DNA from: Gordonia aichiensis NBRC 108223
GTDB taxonomy: Bacteria; Actinomycetota; Actinomycetes; Mycobacteriales; Mycobacteriaceae
Assembly: GCF_000332975.1 (NCBI RefSeq)
Contig: NZ_BANR01000018.1
Span: 62,001 to 126,000, forward strand
Direction: 5' to 3'
DNA length: 64,000 bases
Position numbers and translations under genes: made by a program. The notes under the pieces were generated by a model that saw only the letters and a list, made by a program, of their open reading frames with translations, searched no databases and had not been told where the DNA came from. Below, one piece after another: positions 18,651-28,663 of the stretch; positions within the stretch are counted from its first letter, which is position 1; each line of letters starts with the position of its first letter.

Positions 18651-21600
18651 CCGACACACATACCTCCACCGAGACCGATACGTCGTCGGCCGCAACCGGC
18701 ACGGCGCCACAACCTTTCGACGTCGCAGCGCCGTTGCCCACGGGTACGACGGTTCTCGAGGCGAGTGCGGGGACGGGCAAGACGTATGCGATCGTCGGTG
18801 TCGCGGCCCGCCAGATCGCCGAGGGCCTCCCGATCGACGAGTTACTCCTGGTCACCTTCAGTCGCTCGGCGAGCGCTGAACTGCGCGAGCGCATGCGTGC
18901 GCGGCTCGCCGAGCTCGTCACGGCACTCGATCCGGCCCGCGCCCCCGTCGATCGCGATGACGACGACGACCCGGTGTTGCGCGCGGTGCTGTCCGGCGGT
19001 CCGGACGAGATAGCGGTGCGCCGCGCACGTCTCGTGCAGGCGCTCTCCGACTTCGACGCGTCGACGATTGCGACCACCCACACCTTCTGCAACCGGATGC
19101 TCGAGGCTCTCGGATTCCTCGGCGAACGTGAACTGATCTACGACGTCGTCGAAGACACCGACGACATCGTCGAGCAGACGGCGCTCGACCTGTACCTGTC
19201 GTGGTTCGCGGGTGACCAGGACCGCCCACCCTTCTCCATCGGCGAGGCGATGACGATTGCGCGTGAGGCCGTTCGCAGCGCGGGAGTCCCGTTGGCACCG
19301 CAACCCGCAGACGCAGCGGACGGTGCGGGCACCGAGCCGTCGGCGGCGTCCCGACGCGTGCAGTTCTGCGAGCAGGTGCGCCGACGCGTCGAGCGTCGCA
19401 AACGGCTCGCGCGCGTACGGACGTACGACGACCTGCAGATGATCCTCTACCGTGTCGTCACCGACCCCGAAGTGGGTGAGCAGGCGTGTGAGCGCATCCG
19501 GGACAGGTTCGCGCTGGTACTCGTCGATGAGTTCCAGGACACCGACCCGTTTCAGTGGGAGATCCTGCGTCGCTGCTTCCACGGCCACCGTCGCCTCGTG
19601 CTCGTCGGCGACCCCAAACAGTCTATCTACGCGTTCCGCGGGGCCGAGGTACGCAGCTACCTCACCGCCGTGGAGGTTGCCGATTCACTTCGTGCCCTTG
19701 ACACCAATCACCGTTCCGACGCCGACCTCGTCTCCGCACTCGACCGCATCTATGGCGGTGCGAGTCTCGGAGATCGATCGATCACGGTGCACCCGGTTCG
19801 CGCGGCACGATCCGGGAGCCGGATCTCGGGGACGCCCGCGCTCCGGGTTCGTGCACTGTCCCGAAGCGATTTCACAATCCGTGGGAAGAGCGGCTTCCCG
19901 GCGGTCGCCGACGTACGAGCGGCGATCACGGCCGACGTCGCAAACGACATCGCACGGTTACTCGCGTCCGACGCCAGGCTCGACACCGGCGAAGGACCTC
20001 GTGCGGTCACCCCGGGCGACATCGCCGTTCTCGTTCGGACGAACGGCACCATCGAGCCGCTGCAGCGGGCGTTGGCCGAATTGGGCATCGCTTCCGTGGT
20101 CGGCACAGGGACGAGTGTCTTCCGCACGATCGGTGCGCTGCACTGGTTGTGGGTGATTCGTGCGATCGAGCAACCGGCCCGCGCTGATCGAGTTCGACTC
20201 GCTGCTCTGACGCCCCTGATCGGTTGGGAGGCAGCGCAACTCGCGACAGCCTCGGACAACCGGCTGGCCGAGTTGTCGTCGACGTTCGCCGAACTCGGCC
20301 GCGTGTTCGCCGACGGAGGGTTCGCGGCGCTCGCCCAACGTCTCCTCGCGCGCGGGAATGTCGCTGCGCGAGTGCTCGGTATCGAAGACGGTGAGCGCGC
20401 ACTCACCGATCTGCTCCAGGTGGCGTCGCTGGTGAACAAGCATGTCGTCGAGACCGAGTGCGGATTGGCCGGCGTGGTGGAATGGCTCGCCGACCGTATT
20501 GCCGATGTCTCGCAGTGGCGACGTCACGAAGACCAGACCCGACGACTCGACCGCGACACCCACGTCGTGCAGATCATGACCGTGCATGCGAGCAAAGGAC
20601 TGCAGTTCCCCATCGTGTACGTGCCGTTCGGGTGGGATGCCGCACGCGTCTCGAAACCGAAGACCTTTCGCTATCACGACGACACCGGTCACCGGCATCT
20701 CGACGTGGGGGGCGAGGGAACCCGGGGCTGGGGCGAGAGGATCGCGCGGCGCAACGACGAGGAGGCGGGGGAGGACCTGCGGCTGCTCTACGTTGCATTG
20801 ACGCGCGCCGCGTCGCAGGTCGTGGTGCACTGGGCTCCGTCGTTCAACACCTCCAAGAGTCCGCTGCATCGGCTGGTCTTCGGCCGCCCGCAGTCGCGCG
20901 CCGGAGCAGAGCACGGGTCCGACACCACAGTGCTGCCCACATCGGTCAACGTGCCCGACGATCACACGTGTGTGTCGACGCTGCGCGCACTCGCCGCAGA
21001 CCCGCCCGTCTCGATCAGCGTCGAGCACGCGCAGGCCTCATCGGCCCCGCCGTGGACTCCGCCGGACAGCGACGCCCGGCGACCCGAACTCGACGTCGCG
21101 CGGTTCACCCGCACGATCGACCAGCAGTGGCGTCGCACGTCGTACTCGGCTCTGATCGCCGGTGTCGCGCACCGCCACCCGATGTTGACGACCGGGAGTG
21201 AACCCGACATGGGTTCGGTCGCCGACAGCGGACTGATCACGGACGAGCCGCCCGATCCCGCAGACGTTGTCGCATCCGACGATCCCTACGCGGCGACCGA
21301 TTCAGCGGTTGCACCGGTACCAGAGCCTGCTGGTGGTACTCCGTCGCTGATGAACGGCATGCCCTACGGAGCGGCGTTCGGAACCCTTGTTCACGAGGTA
21401 CTCGAGTATGTCGACACCGCTGCGCCCGACATCGACGCTCACGTACGCGAGCTCTGTGCGACGTCTGCGGCTCGACACGCACTCGACGTCGACGTCGACG
21501 AGCTCTCCACCGCGTTACGCGCCGTGCTGACGACACCGTTGGCGTCGCTTGGGGGCACCCTGTGGTCGATCACACCACGAAACCGGTTGGCCGAACTGGA

Positions 21601-22141
21601 CTTCGAGTTCCCACTCGGCAACTCCTCGTCGGTGTCCGCCGCTGCGGCAGTCCTGTCCGACGTCGCGGCGCTGGTGGAGCGTCATCTCCCCACTCACGAT
21701 CGGTTGCGCGCCTACGCGGCAACGCTCGCCGAGATCCCGACCCGTGCTCTTCGCGGCTACCTCACAGGCAGCATCGACTCGGTGTTGCGGACACCCGAAG
21801 GCCGCTACGTGGTGGTGGATTACAAGACGAATCGGCTACGCCCTGGCGAGCTCAGTGCCGAGGACTTCACCGCCGATGCCATGGCCGCCGAGATGATCGG
21901 CGCGCACTATCCGCTGCAGGCGCTGCTCTATTCCGTTGCGCTGCACCGATATCTACGGTGGCGGTTGCCCGGGTACCGGCCGGCCGAACACTTGGGGCCG
22001 GTGCAATACCACTTCGTCCGTGGGATGGTCGGCGAGGACACCCCGGCCGGCTGCGGTGTGTACGAGTGGAACGTCCCGACCGGGCTGGTGACCGAGTTGT
22101 CCGACCTGCTCGCGGGCTTCGAGACAGGGGAAGATCGATGA
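18647..22141 (+). CDS. recB: Exodeoxyribonuclease V subunit beta (RecB helicase-nuclease)
   Basis: UvrD-type 3'-5' helicase with a C-terminal nuclease, 1164 residues. Walker A EASAGTGKTYAI at about 38-49, LVDEFQDTDPFQW (motif II), VGDPKQSIYAFRGAEV (motif III), IMTVHASKGLQFPIVYVPF (motif V), and LLYVALTRA (motif VI). The RecB-family nuclease site survives as YVVVDYKTNRL. It overlaps recC and recD by four bases each (ATGA), so the three subunits are translationally coupled. All motifs are intact. Confidence 0.97.
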   Translation: MTDTHTSTETDTSSAATGTAPQPFDVAAPLPTGTTVLEASAGTGKTYAIVGVAARQIAEGLPIDELLLVTFSRSASAELRERMRARLAELVTALDPARAPVDRDDDDDPVLRAVLSGGPDEIAVRRARLVQALSDFDASTIATTHTFCNRMLEALGFLGERELIYDVVEDTDDIVEQTALDLYLSWFAGDQDRPPFSIGEAMTIAREAVRSAGVPLAPQPADAADGAGTEPSAASRRVQFCEQVRRRVERRKRLARVRTYDDLQMILYRVVTDPEVGEQACERIRDRFALVLVDEFQDTDPFQWEILRRCFHGHRRLVLVGDPKQSIYAFRGAEVRSYLTAVEVADSLRALDTNHRSDADLVSALDRIYGGASLGDRSITVHPVRAARSGSRISGTPALRVRALSRSDFTIRGKSGFPAVADVRAAITADVANDIARLLASDARLDTGEGPRAVTPGDIAVLVRTNGTIEPLQRALAELGIASVVGTGTSVFRTIGALHWLWVIRAIEQPARADRVRLAALTPLIGWEAAQLATASDNRLAELSSTFAELGRVFADGGFAALAQRLLARGNVAARVLGIEDGERALTDLLQVASLVNKHVVETECGLAGVVEWLADRIADVSQWRRHEDQTRRLDRDTHVVQIMTVHASKGLQFPIVYVPFGWDAARVSKPKTFRYHDDTGHRHLDVGGEGTRGWGERIARRNDEEAGEDLRLLYVALTRAASQVVVHWAPSFNTSKSPLHRLVFGRPQSRAGAEHGSDTTVLPTSVNVPDDHTCVSTLRALAADPPVSISVEHAQASSAPPWTPPDSDARRPELDVARFTRTIDQQWRRTSYSALIAGVAHRHPMLTTGSEPDMGSVADSGLITDEPPDPADVVASDDPYAATDSAVAPVPEPAGGTPSLMNGMPYGAAFGTLVHEVLEYVDTAAPDIDAHVRELCATSAARHALDVDVDELSTALRAVLTTPLASLGGTLWSITPRNRLAELDFEFPLGNSSSVSAAAAVLSDVAALVERHLPTHDRLRAYAATLAEIPTRALRGYLTGSIDSVLRTPEGRYVVVDYKTNRLRPGELSAEDFTADAMAAEMIGAHYPLQALLYSVALHRYLRWRLPGYRPAEHLGPVQYHFVRGMVGEDTPAGCGVYEWNVPTGLVTELSDLLAGFETGEDR

Positions 22142-23991
22142 CTGCCGACACCCCGGACCTGTTGCAGGCTGACGATGCCCGGCGCGTCCACGACGCCGAC
22201 GGCATTCTCGCCGAGGCGAACGCTGAAGGACTTCTCGCTGCTTCCGATCTGCACATCACGTCGCGGATCGTCCGTATGTGCGGTGAGCCGGTCGGTGACG
22301 CCGCTAGGGTCGCGACCGCGCTCGCAGTACGGTCTGTGCGCCTCGGATCGACCTGCTTCGCCCTCGGCACGGTTGATGAACTGCCCGGAGCACAGTCGCT
22401 GCGTCTACCCGACGCAGCCGAGATGCTCACAGATCTGCGCGGCTCCCCGCTGGTCGGCGGCGCACACGGGTCGACCCTGCGTCCCGTCGTGGTGATGGAC
22501 TCCGACGATGGTCCGCTGGTCTATCTGCAGAAGTACTTTCGTCAGGAGCAGTCGATTCGTCAGACCCTCGCCCAGCGTGCGTCCGGCGCGCCCGATGTGG
22601 ACCGTGACGACGTGCGCGCGCAGGTCGACCGGGTGTTTGCCGAGAGCACCTCAGAACCCCGGCAACGGCTCGCCGCAGAGGTCTCCGCCTCGCACTGGAC
22701 ATCGATTCTCGCCGGAGGGCCCGGTACAGGCAAGACCTACACTGTCGCGCGGATTCTCGCCGTCCTCGACAACCTGTCAGGCGGCGACCTCCGGATCGGC
22801 ATGTGTGCGCCCACCGGCCGTGCGGCCGCCCAGCTGCAGGCATCGGTCGACCTCGATGCGACGTTGCCCGCCTCGGTGCGGGCGGTGACGGTGCACAGTC
22901 TGCTCGGTTGGCGGCCGGGTTCGACGCCACGTTTCGGCCGAGCCAACAAACTGCCGCATGACGTGATCGTCGTCGACGAGACGTCGATGCTGTCGATGAC
23001 CGCTATGAGCCGACTGATCGACGCTGTCCGCTCGGATGCCCGTCTGATCCTCGTCGGCGATCCCCACCAGCTCGCCTCGGTGGAGGCGGGTGCGGTGCTT
23101 GCCGATCTCGTCGATCGCGGCTCGCAGGGAAGATCGCATCCGGGATCGCCCACGACCCCGCTCGATCCGTCGATCGAGATGAGCGACGATGACTCAGCCC
23201 GTCTCCGTGACGGAGTGGTGACGCTGCGCCGAGGGTTTCGGTTCGGCGGGCAGATCTCCCGGGTGGCAGATGCGGTCAATCGTGGCGACGCCGACGATGT
23301 CGTCGACCTGGTCACGTCGTCCGACATCGACGACGTACAGCTCGTCGCGCCGGACGATCTCGAGGCAGTTCACGACGACATCGTCACGTGGGGGCGGGCC
23401 CTTCACGTCGCGAGCGCCGGCAAGGACGTCGCCGCTGCGTTGTCGGCGCTCGACGCGCATCGGGTGCTGTGCGCCCACCGCGAAGGCTTCTGGGGTGTGC
23501 GCGGGTGGCAGCGACGTGTCGCGGACTGGTTGTCGGAGGTGCCTGGTCACCCGCGGGTCGATCTCGATACGTTGACGTGGTCGGTCGGGGAGCCGCTTCT
23601 CGTGACGTCGAACGATCGACAGACCGGGACGTTCAACGGTGACTGCGGGGTGGTGGTCCGTACCGACGACGAGACCGATTCCGACCGTCTCGCGGTCGCC
23701 TTCCGCCGCGGCTCGCAGGAACGGCTCATCGCGCCGGTGCAACTTCCCGACGTCACCCCCGCGTATGCCATGACGATTCACCGTAGTCAGGGAAGTCAGT
23801 TCGGCGGAGTGACCATCGTCCTACCGCCCGCGGGGTCGGAGTTGCTGACGCGTGAACTGCTCTACACCGCGATCACGCGTGCGCGCACGCGAGTCCGGAT
23901 CGTCGGAACCAGAGACGTGTTGGCAGAGGCCGTTGCTCGTCGGGTACATCGCGCGAGCGGGTTGCGGTCTGCGGTCAGGGAACTCGCCTGA
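22138..23991 (+). CDS. recD: Exodeoxyribonuclease V subunit alpha (RecD helicase)
   Basis: 5'-3' SF1B helicase motor of RecBCD, 617 residues. Walker A GGPGTGKT at 193-200, CAPTGRAAAQLQ, VVDETSMLSM (motif II), LILVGDPHQLASVEAG (motif III) and the C-terminal AYAMTIHRSQGSQF (motif V) with LYTAITRARTRV (motif VI). A short N-terminal domain precedes the motor, as in E. coli RecD. The start ATG overlaps the recB stop. The operon ends here, convergent with the PIG-L gene. Confidence 0.96.
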   Translation: MTADTPDLLQADDARRVHDADGILAEANAEGLLAASDLHITSRIVRMCGEPVGDAARVATALAVRSVRLGSTCFALGTVDELPGAQSLRLPDAAEMLTDLRGSPLVGGAHGSTLRPVVVMDSDDGPLVYLQKYFRQEQSIRQTLAQRASGAPDVDRDDVRAQVDRVFAESTSEPRQRLAAEVSASHWTSILAGGPGTGKTYTVARILAVLDNLSGGDLRIGMCAPTGRAAAQLQASVDLDATLPASVRAVTVHSLLGWRPGSTPRFGRANKLPHDVIVVDETSMLSMTAMSRLIDAVRSDARLILVGDPHQLASVEAGAVLADLVDRGSQGRSHPGSPTTPLDPSIEMSDDDSARLRDGVVTLRRGFRFGGQISRVADAVNRGDADDVVDLVTSSDIDDVQLVAPDDLEAVHDDIVTWGRALHVASAGKDVAAALSALDAHRVLCAHREGFWGVRGWQRRVADWLSEVPGHPRVDLDTLTWSVGEPLLVTSNDRQTGTFNGDCGVVVRTDDETDSDRLAVAFRRGSQERLIAPVQLPDVTPAYAMTIHRSQGSQFGGVTIVLPPAGSELLTRELLYTAITRARTRVRIVGTRDVLAEAVARRVHRASGLRSAVRELA

Positions 23992-24021
23992 ATCAGCGGA
24001 CCGGCTCGGGCGGCCTCTGTC

Positions 24022-24774
24022 TCAGATGTCGCAGCCGTCGGCGGTGAGATCCCGACGGATGTAGCATTCGGTGCCCAATGCCAGATCACGTTGTGCGCGC
24101 GGCAGACTCATCAACGACGCGACGGTCGACCTTCTGGCGAGTTCTGTCCTGTGTGATTCGATGGCACGCACCTTGTGCCCGATCCATTCCGAGACATCCA
24201 GTTGGAGCCCCAACATCTGAGTCGGCGTTCCGGGGAAGTCGCCCGGCTCCAGCCGCGGGAACAGTTCGTCGGCGAGTGCGTCGACCATCCAGTCGGCGAT
24301 GGTCGCGAAGTACAGGGAGCGCACCTGCCATGCGGGAGCCGAATCACGGTAGAGCGTCGGGGTCGCCGCCGCATCCGCTGCCGCGCACGTCAGTCGGTGG
24401 GCCCTGATGTGGTCGGGGTGCCCATAGATCCCGTAGGGGTCGTAGGTGACGAGGACATCGGGGCGATATCGGCGGATGTGCGACGCCAATTCGGCGACCT
24501 CGGAATCGAACGAGGCATCGCAGAGCCGTTCGCGGCCCGGCGCCGACTCGGGAACCTTCAGGTCTGCGTAGTCGAGCAGGATCGGTTCGTCGGGTACACC
24601 GAGCTCCTTGAGCGCATCGAGCAACTCGCGGTGCCGTGGAGTGCCCGATACCCACGTGCACATCACCACCGCCACCTCGCCGCCCATGGCCACCTGGCGA
24701 GCGATCAGGCCACCCGTCCACAGCGACTCGTCGTCGGGGTGTGCGTGAACGAACATGATGCGCGGCGTCGACAT
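24022..24774 (-). CDS. PIG-L family deacetylase (MshB/Mca superfamily)
   Basis: Zinc-dependent amidase/deacetylase of 250 residues. The N-terminal metal motif MFVHAHPDDESLWTGG is canonical and YGIYGHPDHIRAH supplies the third ligand. Relatives include MshB and Mca of mycothiol metabolism (about 290-300 residues); this protein is shorter and lacks a clear diagnostic for either, so the substrate is open. It is convergent with recD and divergent from htpG, with a 10-bp perfect hairpin in the shared upstream region. Confidence 0.85.
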   Translation of the reverse strand: MSTPRIMFVHAHPDDESLWTGGLIARQVAMGGEVAVVMCTWVSGTPRHRELLDALKELGVPDEPILLDYADLKVPESAPGRERLCDASFDSEVAELASHIRRYRPDVLVTYDPYGIYGHPDHIRAHRLTCAAADAAATPTLYRDSAPAWQVRSLYFATIADWMVDALADELFPRLEPGDFPGTPTQMLGLQLDVSEWIGHKVRAIESHRTELARRSTVASLMSLPRAQRDLALGTECYIRRDLTADGCDI

Positions 24775-24821
24775 GCTTCGCTTTCTGCGACTCGGTGGGG
24801 CGGCGGGCGTTGACGTCGGTG

Positions 24822-24847
24822 ACGCCTGGAGATACTGCTCCAGGCGT
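24822..24847. promoter_or_regulatory. Perfect 10-bp inverted repeat between divergent PIG-L and htpG genes
   Basis: ACGCCTGGAG, a 6-nt loop ATACTG, and CTCCAGGCGT. It lies 48 bp upstream of the PIG-L start and 135 bp upstream of htpG. As DNA it could be an operator; as RNA a stable leader hairpin. It does not resemble the HspR (HAIR) or CIRCE element, so heat-shock control is not indicated. Confidence 0.45.
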
Positions 24848-24981
24848 GCCGACCCTCCTCAGGGTACTGCGCGCACCGTCGGTAAAATCCTGACGTCGTC
24901 GCGGCACGCCTCGTGTGGGGTGGTGACGGCATCGAATCGGCAGACAACACACGCACAGTCGTACTGATCCGGAGGCTAACG

Positions 24982-26964
24982 ATGAGCACTCAGTCGGAAA
25001 CCCGCGAGTTCCAGGCAGAGACCCGACAGTTGTTGGACCTGATGGTCCACTCGGTGTACTCCGACAAGGACAGCTTTCTGCGGGAGCTGATCTCGAACGC
25101 GTCCGACGCGCTCGACAAACTCAGGCTCGAATCGCTCGTCGACAAGGATCTCGACGTCGACACCTCCGATCTGCACATCACGCTCGACCCACACGCCGGC
25201 GACGAAGACGGCTCCGAGCGCACCCTCACCGTGCGTGACAACGGCATCGGGATGTCTCGCGACGAGGTCGTCGGACTCATCGGCACACTCGCTCGCTCTG
25301 GCACCGCCGAGTTGCGTGCCAAACTCGCGCAGGCCTCGGATTCTGCGGCGACAGAAGAGCTGATCGGCCAGTTCGGCATCGGCTTCTATTCGACGTTCAT
25401 GGTCGCCGACAAGGTCACGCTCGTCACCCGCAAGGCCGGCGAGCAGACCGGAACCCGTTGGGAGTCAACGGGCGACGGTACCTACACCATCTCCGACGTC
25501 GACGACGCACCGCAGGGAACGTCGGTGACGCTGACACTCAAGCCCGCGGACGCCGAGAATCATCTCTACGACTACACCGACCAGACGAAGCTGCGAGCAC
25601 TCGTCAAGCGCTACTCCGACTTCATCGCGTGGCCGATCCGTATGGACGTGGAGAAGACGACGACCACGCCCGCAGAGAACGAGGGCGACGAGCCGGTCAC
25701 CACGACCACCACAGAGACCGAGACCGTCAATTCGATGAAGGCCCTGTGGTCGCGGTCGCGTGACGAGGTCTCCGATGAGGAGTACAAGGAGTTCTACCGC
25801 CACGTCGCGCACGCGTGGGACGATCCGCTCGAGATCATCACCCTCAAAGCCGAGGGAACGTTCGAATACCAGGCACTGCTGTTCATTCCGTCGCAGGCGC
25901 CGTTCGATCTGTTCATGCGCGAACGCACGGGTGGCGTCCAGCTCTACGTCAAGCGCGTGTTCATCATGGACGACTGCGACGAGTTGATGCCTGAGTACCT
26001 GCGCTTCGTCAAGGGCGTCGTCGACGCCGCCGATCTCTCGCTCAACGTATCCCGGGAGATCCTGCAGCAGGATCGACAGATCAGGGCGATCCGTCGTCGA
26101 CTCACCAAGAAGGTCATCTCGACAGTCGACGAGATGCGCGCCTCCCGACCTGACGACTACCGCACCTTCTGGGACAACTTCGGACGGGTCTTCAAGGAGG
26201 GGCTCGTCAACGACATCGACAACCGTGATGCCCTCCTCAAGGCATCTGCGTTCGAGACCAGCCGTGGCGCAGACGAACTGACCTCGTTGGCCGACTACGT
26301 CGGCCGGATGCCCGAGGCGCAGAAGTCGATCTTCTACCTCACGGGTGAGTCGCGTCAGCAGATCGAGAACTCTCCGCACATGGAGGCGTTCCGGGCCAAG
26401 GGCATCGAGGTGCTCTTCCTGCACGACCCCGTCGACGAGATGTGGGTGTCGAGTGGCGTCGAGTTCGACGGTAAGCCGTTCCGTTCGATCGCCAAGGGCG
26501 AGGTGGATCTCGACGACATCGACGGCGACTCGAGTACTTCCGAGGAGTCCTCGAATGCCCGCGACACCGAGTTCGAAGAATTGCTCGGCTGGCTCGGCGA
26601 GACGCTGGACGCCGACGTCAGCGAGGCACGGCTCTCGCACCGCCTCACCGAGTCGGCTGCATGTCTCGTCGGCGACACCTACTCGATGTCGCCGCAGCTC
26701 GAGCGCCTCTATCGCGCTTCGGGTCAGGAACTGCCGAAGACCAAACGCGCGCTCGAACTCAATCCCGATCATCCGCTGGTCAGTGGGCTCAATGCTGCGT
26801 TCAAGGCCGACGCCGACCACTCCCGGCTCGCCACCACCGCGAAGCTCGTCTACGGCATGGCGTTGATCGCTGAGGGCGGCGAACTCGACGACCCTGCCGA
26901 CTTCGCGCGTCTGCTGGCGGCGACGCTCACCGAGTCGGTGAACCCGAGCAGTGACCGTGAGTAG
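24982..26964 (+). CDS. htpG: Molecular chaperone HtpG (Hsp90)
   Basis: ATP-dependent cytosolic chaperone of 660 residues. GHKL ATPase motifs: FLRELISNASDALDKLR at about 34-50, VRDNGIGMSRDEV near 87-99, and GQFGIGFYSTFMVAD. The middle domain has the catalytic-loop region SLNVSREILQQDRQIR. A threonine-rich charged linker (about residues 222-252, TTTTTETETVN) joins the N and middle domains. The ATG at 24982 has a clean GGAGG 7 nt upstream. Monocistronic. Confidence 0.97.
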   Translation: MSTQSETREFQAETRQLLDLMVHSVYSDKDSFLRELISNASDALDKLRLESLVDKDLDVDTSDLHITLDPHAGDEDGSERTLTVRDNGIGMSRDEVVGLIGTLARSGTAELRAKLAQASDSAATEELIGQFGIGFYSTFMVADKVTLVTRKAGEQTGTRWESTGDGTYTISDVDDAPQGTSVTLTLKPADAENHLYDYTDQTKLRALVKRYSDFIAWPIRMDVEKTTTTPAENEGDEPVTTTTTETETVNSMKALWSRSRDEVSDEEYKEFYRHVAHAWDDPLEIITLKAEGTFEYQALLFIPSQAPFDLFMRERTGGVQLYVKRVFIMDDCDELMPEYLRFVKGVVDAADLSLNVSREILQQDRQIRAIRRRLTKKVISTVDEMRASRPDDYRTFWDNFGRVFKEGLVNDIDNRDALLKASAFETSRGADELTSLADYVGRMPEAQKSIFYLTGESRQQIENSPHMEAFRAKGIEVLFLHDPVDEMWVSSGVEFDGKPFRSIAKGEVDLDDIDGDSSTSEESSNARDTEFEELLGWLGETLDADVSEARLSHRLTESAACLVGDTYSMSPQLERLYRASGQELPKTKRALELNPDHPLVSGLNAAFKADADHSRLATTAKLVYGMALIAEGGELDDPADFARLLAATLTESVNPSSDRE

Positions 26965-27127
26965 TGACCCTGAGCGATGACAGCTGAGTAGCCGTCATTC
27001 GCTGGTCCGACCCGACCACTGTTGGTCGCTCATGTTCGTTTAAGGTAAGTCCGATTCCGACGACCCGACAGCGAGAGCGACAAGCCACAGTGGCCGCCCG
27101 CGGGCACAGACAAGGGGAGATGCCGCA

Positions 27128-28615
27128 GTGAGTTATCCGCACGATCCGTTTCGGCCAGGGGAGCCGGCCGCTCAGGGCTCGCCGGGCGAATCCGGTCACC
27201 CGCCCGAGCAGGGGTCGTCGACGCCACCAGCTCAGCCGCAGCAGTATTCGCACCCCGATCCCGGCCGGCCGGACCACAGCCAGTCGGGTCCCGCGCAATC
27301 GGGCGCTGCCGCACCGAACGTGACGCAGCCCGGGTATGGGCAGTCGGGATACGGGCAGGGCGGATACGAGCAGTGGCAGTCGGCACCGACCGGTGCGGCC
27401 GACCCCACAGTGAACTTCGGCGGGCAACCGCAGCAAGGGGTCGACGCGTCCAGCGGCCAGCAGTCGTTCGGTCAGCCCCAGTACGGTCAGCCCCAGTACG
27501 GGCAACCTCAGGTGGGGCAGCCGCAATACGGACAACCTCAGGTGGGGCAGCCGCAGTACGGGCAGCCCCAGTTCGGACAACCGCAGGGTTACGCACAGCA
27601 ACCGGAAGGCGCATGGGGCGCCCAGCCTGCGATGGCGGGGGGAGTACCGCCACAGGCGAAGCAGAAGAACAAGCGTCTCCTGCTCATCGGGATCGGTGTC
27701 GGTGTGCTCGTGGTGATCATCGCGCTCGTGACGACGTTGATCGTCGTGTTCACGGGTGACTCGGGTCCGGGCGGCTCACCGAAGGCCGCTGTCCAGACCT
27801 ACCTCGAGGGGCTCTCTGCCGGTGACGCCAAGAAGGCGCTGAGTGTCGTCCGTACGCCGCCGTCGGATAAGTTGCTCACCGACGAGGTACTGAAGAAGCA
27901 GCAGGCGGCAGCCAAGATCTCGGAGATCAACGTCCGCGAACCCTCGACATCGCTGCCGACGATGGCCACCGTGAAGGCCACGTACAAGTTCGGCGATCGC
28001 AACGCCGACATCGATTTCATGCTCAAGAAGTCCGACGGCAAGTGGACTGTGGACAATGGCACGATTCCCATCGACGTCGACAACGCGCGTGTTCCGCAGC
28101 TGACAGCATTCGGCGTCGACGTGAGCAAGGACAGCAAGGTGTACGTATTCCCGGGTCCCGTTGAGTGGGGTTCGGGCAACCCGAATTTCTCGGTGAAGGC
28201 CGACAGCTCACGAGACTTCCCGCTTGGTCCGACCTACTCGTCCTTCACCTCGTTGAAGACCGAGCTGAGCGATCAGGGCACGAAGGCCGTCGCGACAGCC
28301 CTCGATACTTACTTCACGAACTGTGCCGGCTCCACGCAGGCGGATGCGTCCCAGGACAAGCCGGGATGTTCGCAGTCGCTGTATCAGTCTGTGGTTCCGG
28401 GCAGTGTCCGCTGGAGCAAGCCGACCGACATCAGCCGGTTGAACATCAGTCAGGATTACGACGACCTCACGAGCGTGAAGGTGTACGGCAGCGTCGAGTG
28501 GACGGCCACCTTCATGTCGACGTCGTCGGGGCCGGGCAACGGGACCGATACCGATTTCCTCGATGGAACCGTCAATCTCTCGTCCGCCGAACCCACATTC
28601 ACTTCGTCTCGGTGA
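27128..28615 (+). CDS. Membrane-anchored protein with a Gln/Pro/Tyr repeat N-terminus and an extracytoplasmic domain
   Basis: 495 residues. Residues 1-175 are disordered and rich in G, Q, P and Y, with tandem [14 protein letters not shown] nonapeptides near 118-152. A basic stretch KQKNKR precedes one transmembrane helix ([20 protein letters not shown], about 185-204). The C-terminal 290 residues lie outside; they start with [25 protein letters not shown], like the DUF4878/NTF2-like lipoprotein domains common in actinobacteria. Start GTG with GGGGAG upstream. The function is unknown; a cell-envelope role is likely from topology only. Confidence 0.75.
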   Translation: MSYPHDPFRPGEPAAQGSPGESGHPPEQGSSTPPAQPQQYSHPDPGRPDHSQSGPAQSGAAAPNVTQPGYGQSGYGQGGYEQWQSAPTGAADPTVNFGGQPQQGVDASSGQQSFGQPQYGQPQYGQPQVGQPQYGQPQVGQPQYGQPQFGQPQGYAQQPEGAWGAQPAMAGGVPPQAKQKNKRLLLIGIGVGVLVVIIALVTTLIVVFTGDSGPGGSPKAAVQTYLEGLSAGDAKKALSVVRTPPSDKLLTDEVLKKQQAAAKISEINVREPSTSLPTMATVKATYKFGDRNADIDFMLKKSDGKWTVDNGTIPIDVDNARVPQLTAFGVDVSKDSKVYVFPGPVEWGSGNPNFSVKADSSRDFPLGPTYSSFTSLKTELSDQGTKAVATALDTYFTNCAGSTQADASQDKPGCSQSLYQSVVPGSVRWSKPTDISRLNISQDYDDLTSVKVYGSVEWTATFMSTSSGPGNGTDTDFLDGTVNLSSAEPTFTSSR

Positions 28616-28663
28616 GGCGAGCGATGTCGGGCGGCACGCTGAGCTGACGATGTCTTCCTGCGG

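Noticed and set aside
21562..22137. N-terminal extension of RecD inside recB
   Set aside because: Composition is that of an out-of-frame reading of recB; the ATG at 22138 overlapping the recB stop is a normal coupled start.
24022..24774. Assignment as MshB or Mca of mycothiol metabolism
   Set aside because: The zinc motif is shared by the whole PIG-L family; the protein is about 40-50 residues shorter than MshB/Mca and has no diagnostic segment I can recognise.
25465..26820. 451-codon open frame on the minus strand
   Set aside because: Antisense shadow of htpG; no motif, composition typical of a GC-driven mirror frame.
27470..27600. CRISPR-like repeated units
   Set aside because: They are in-frame codon repeats of a GQPQ-rich protein without spacers or cas genes.
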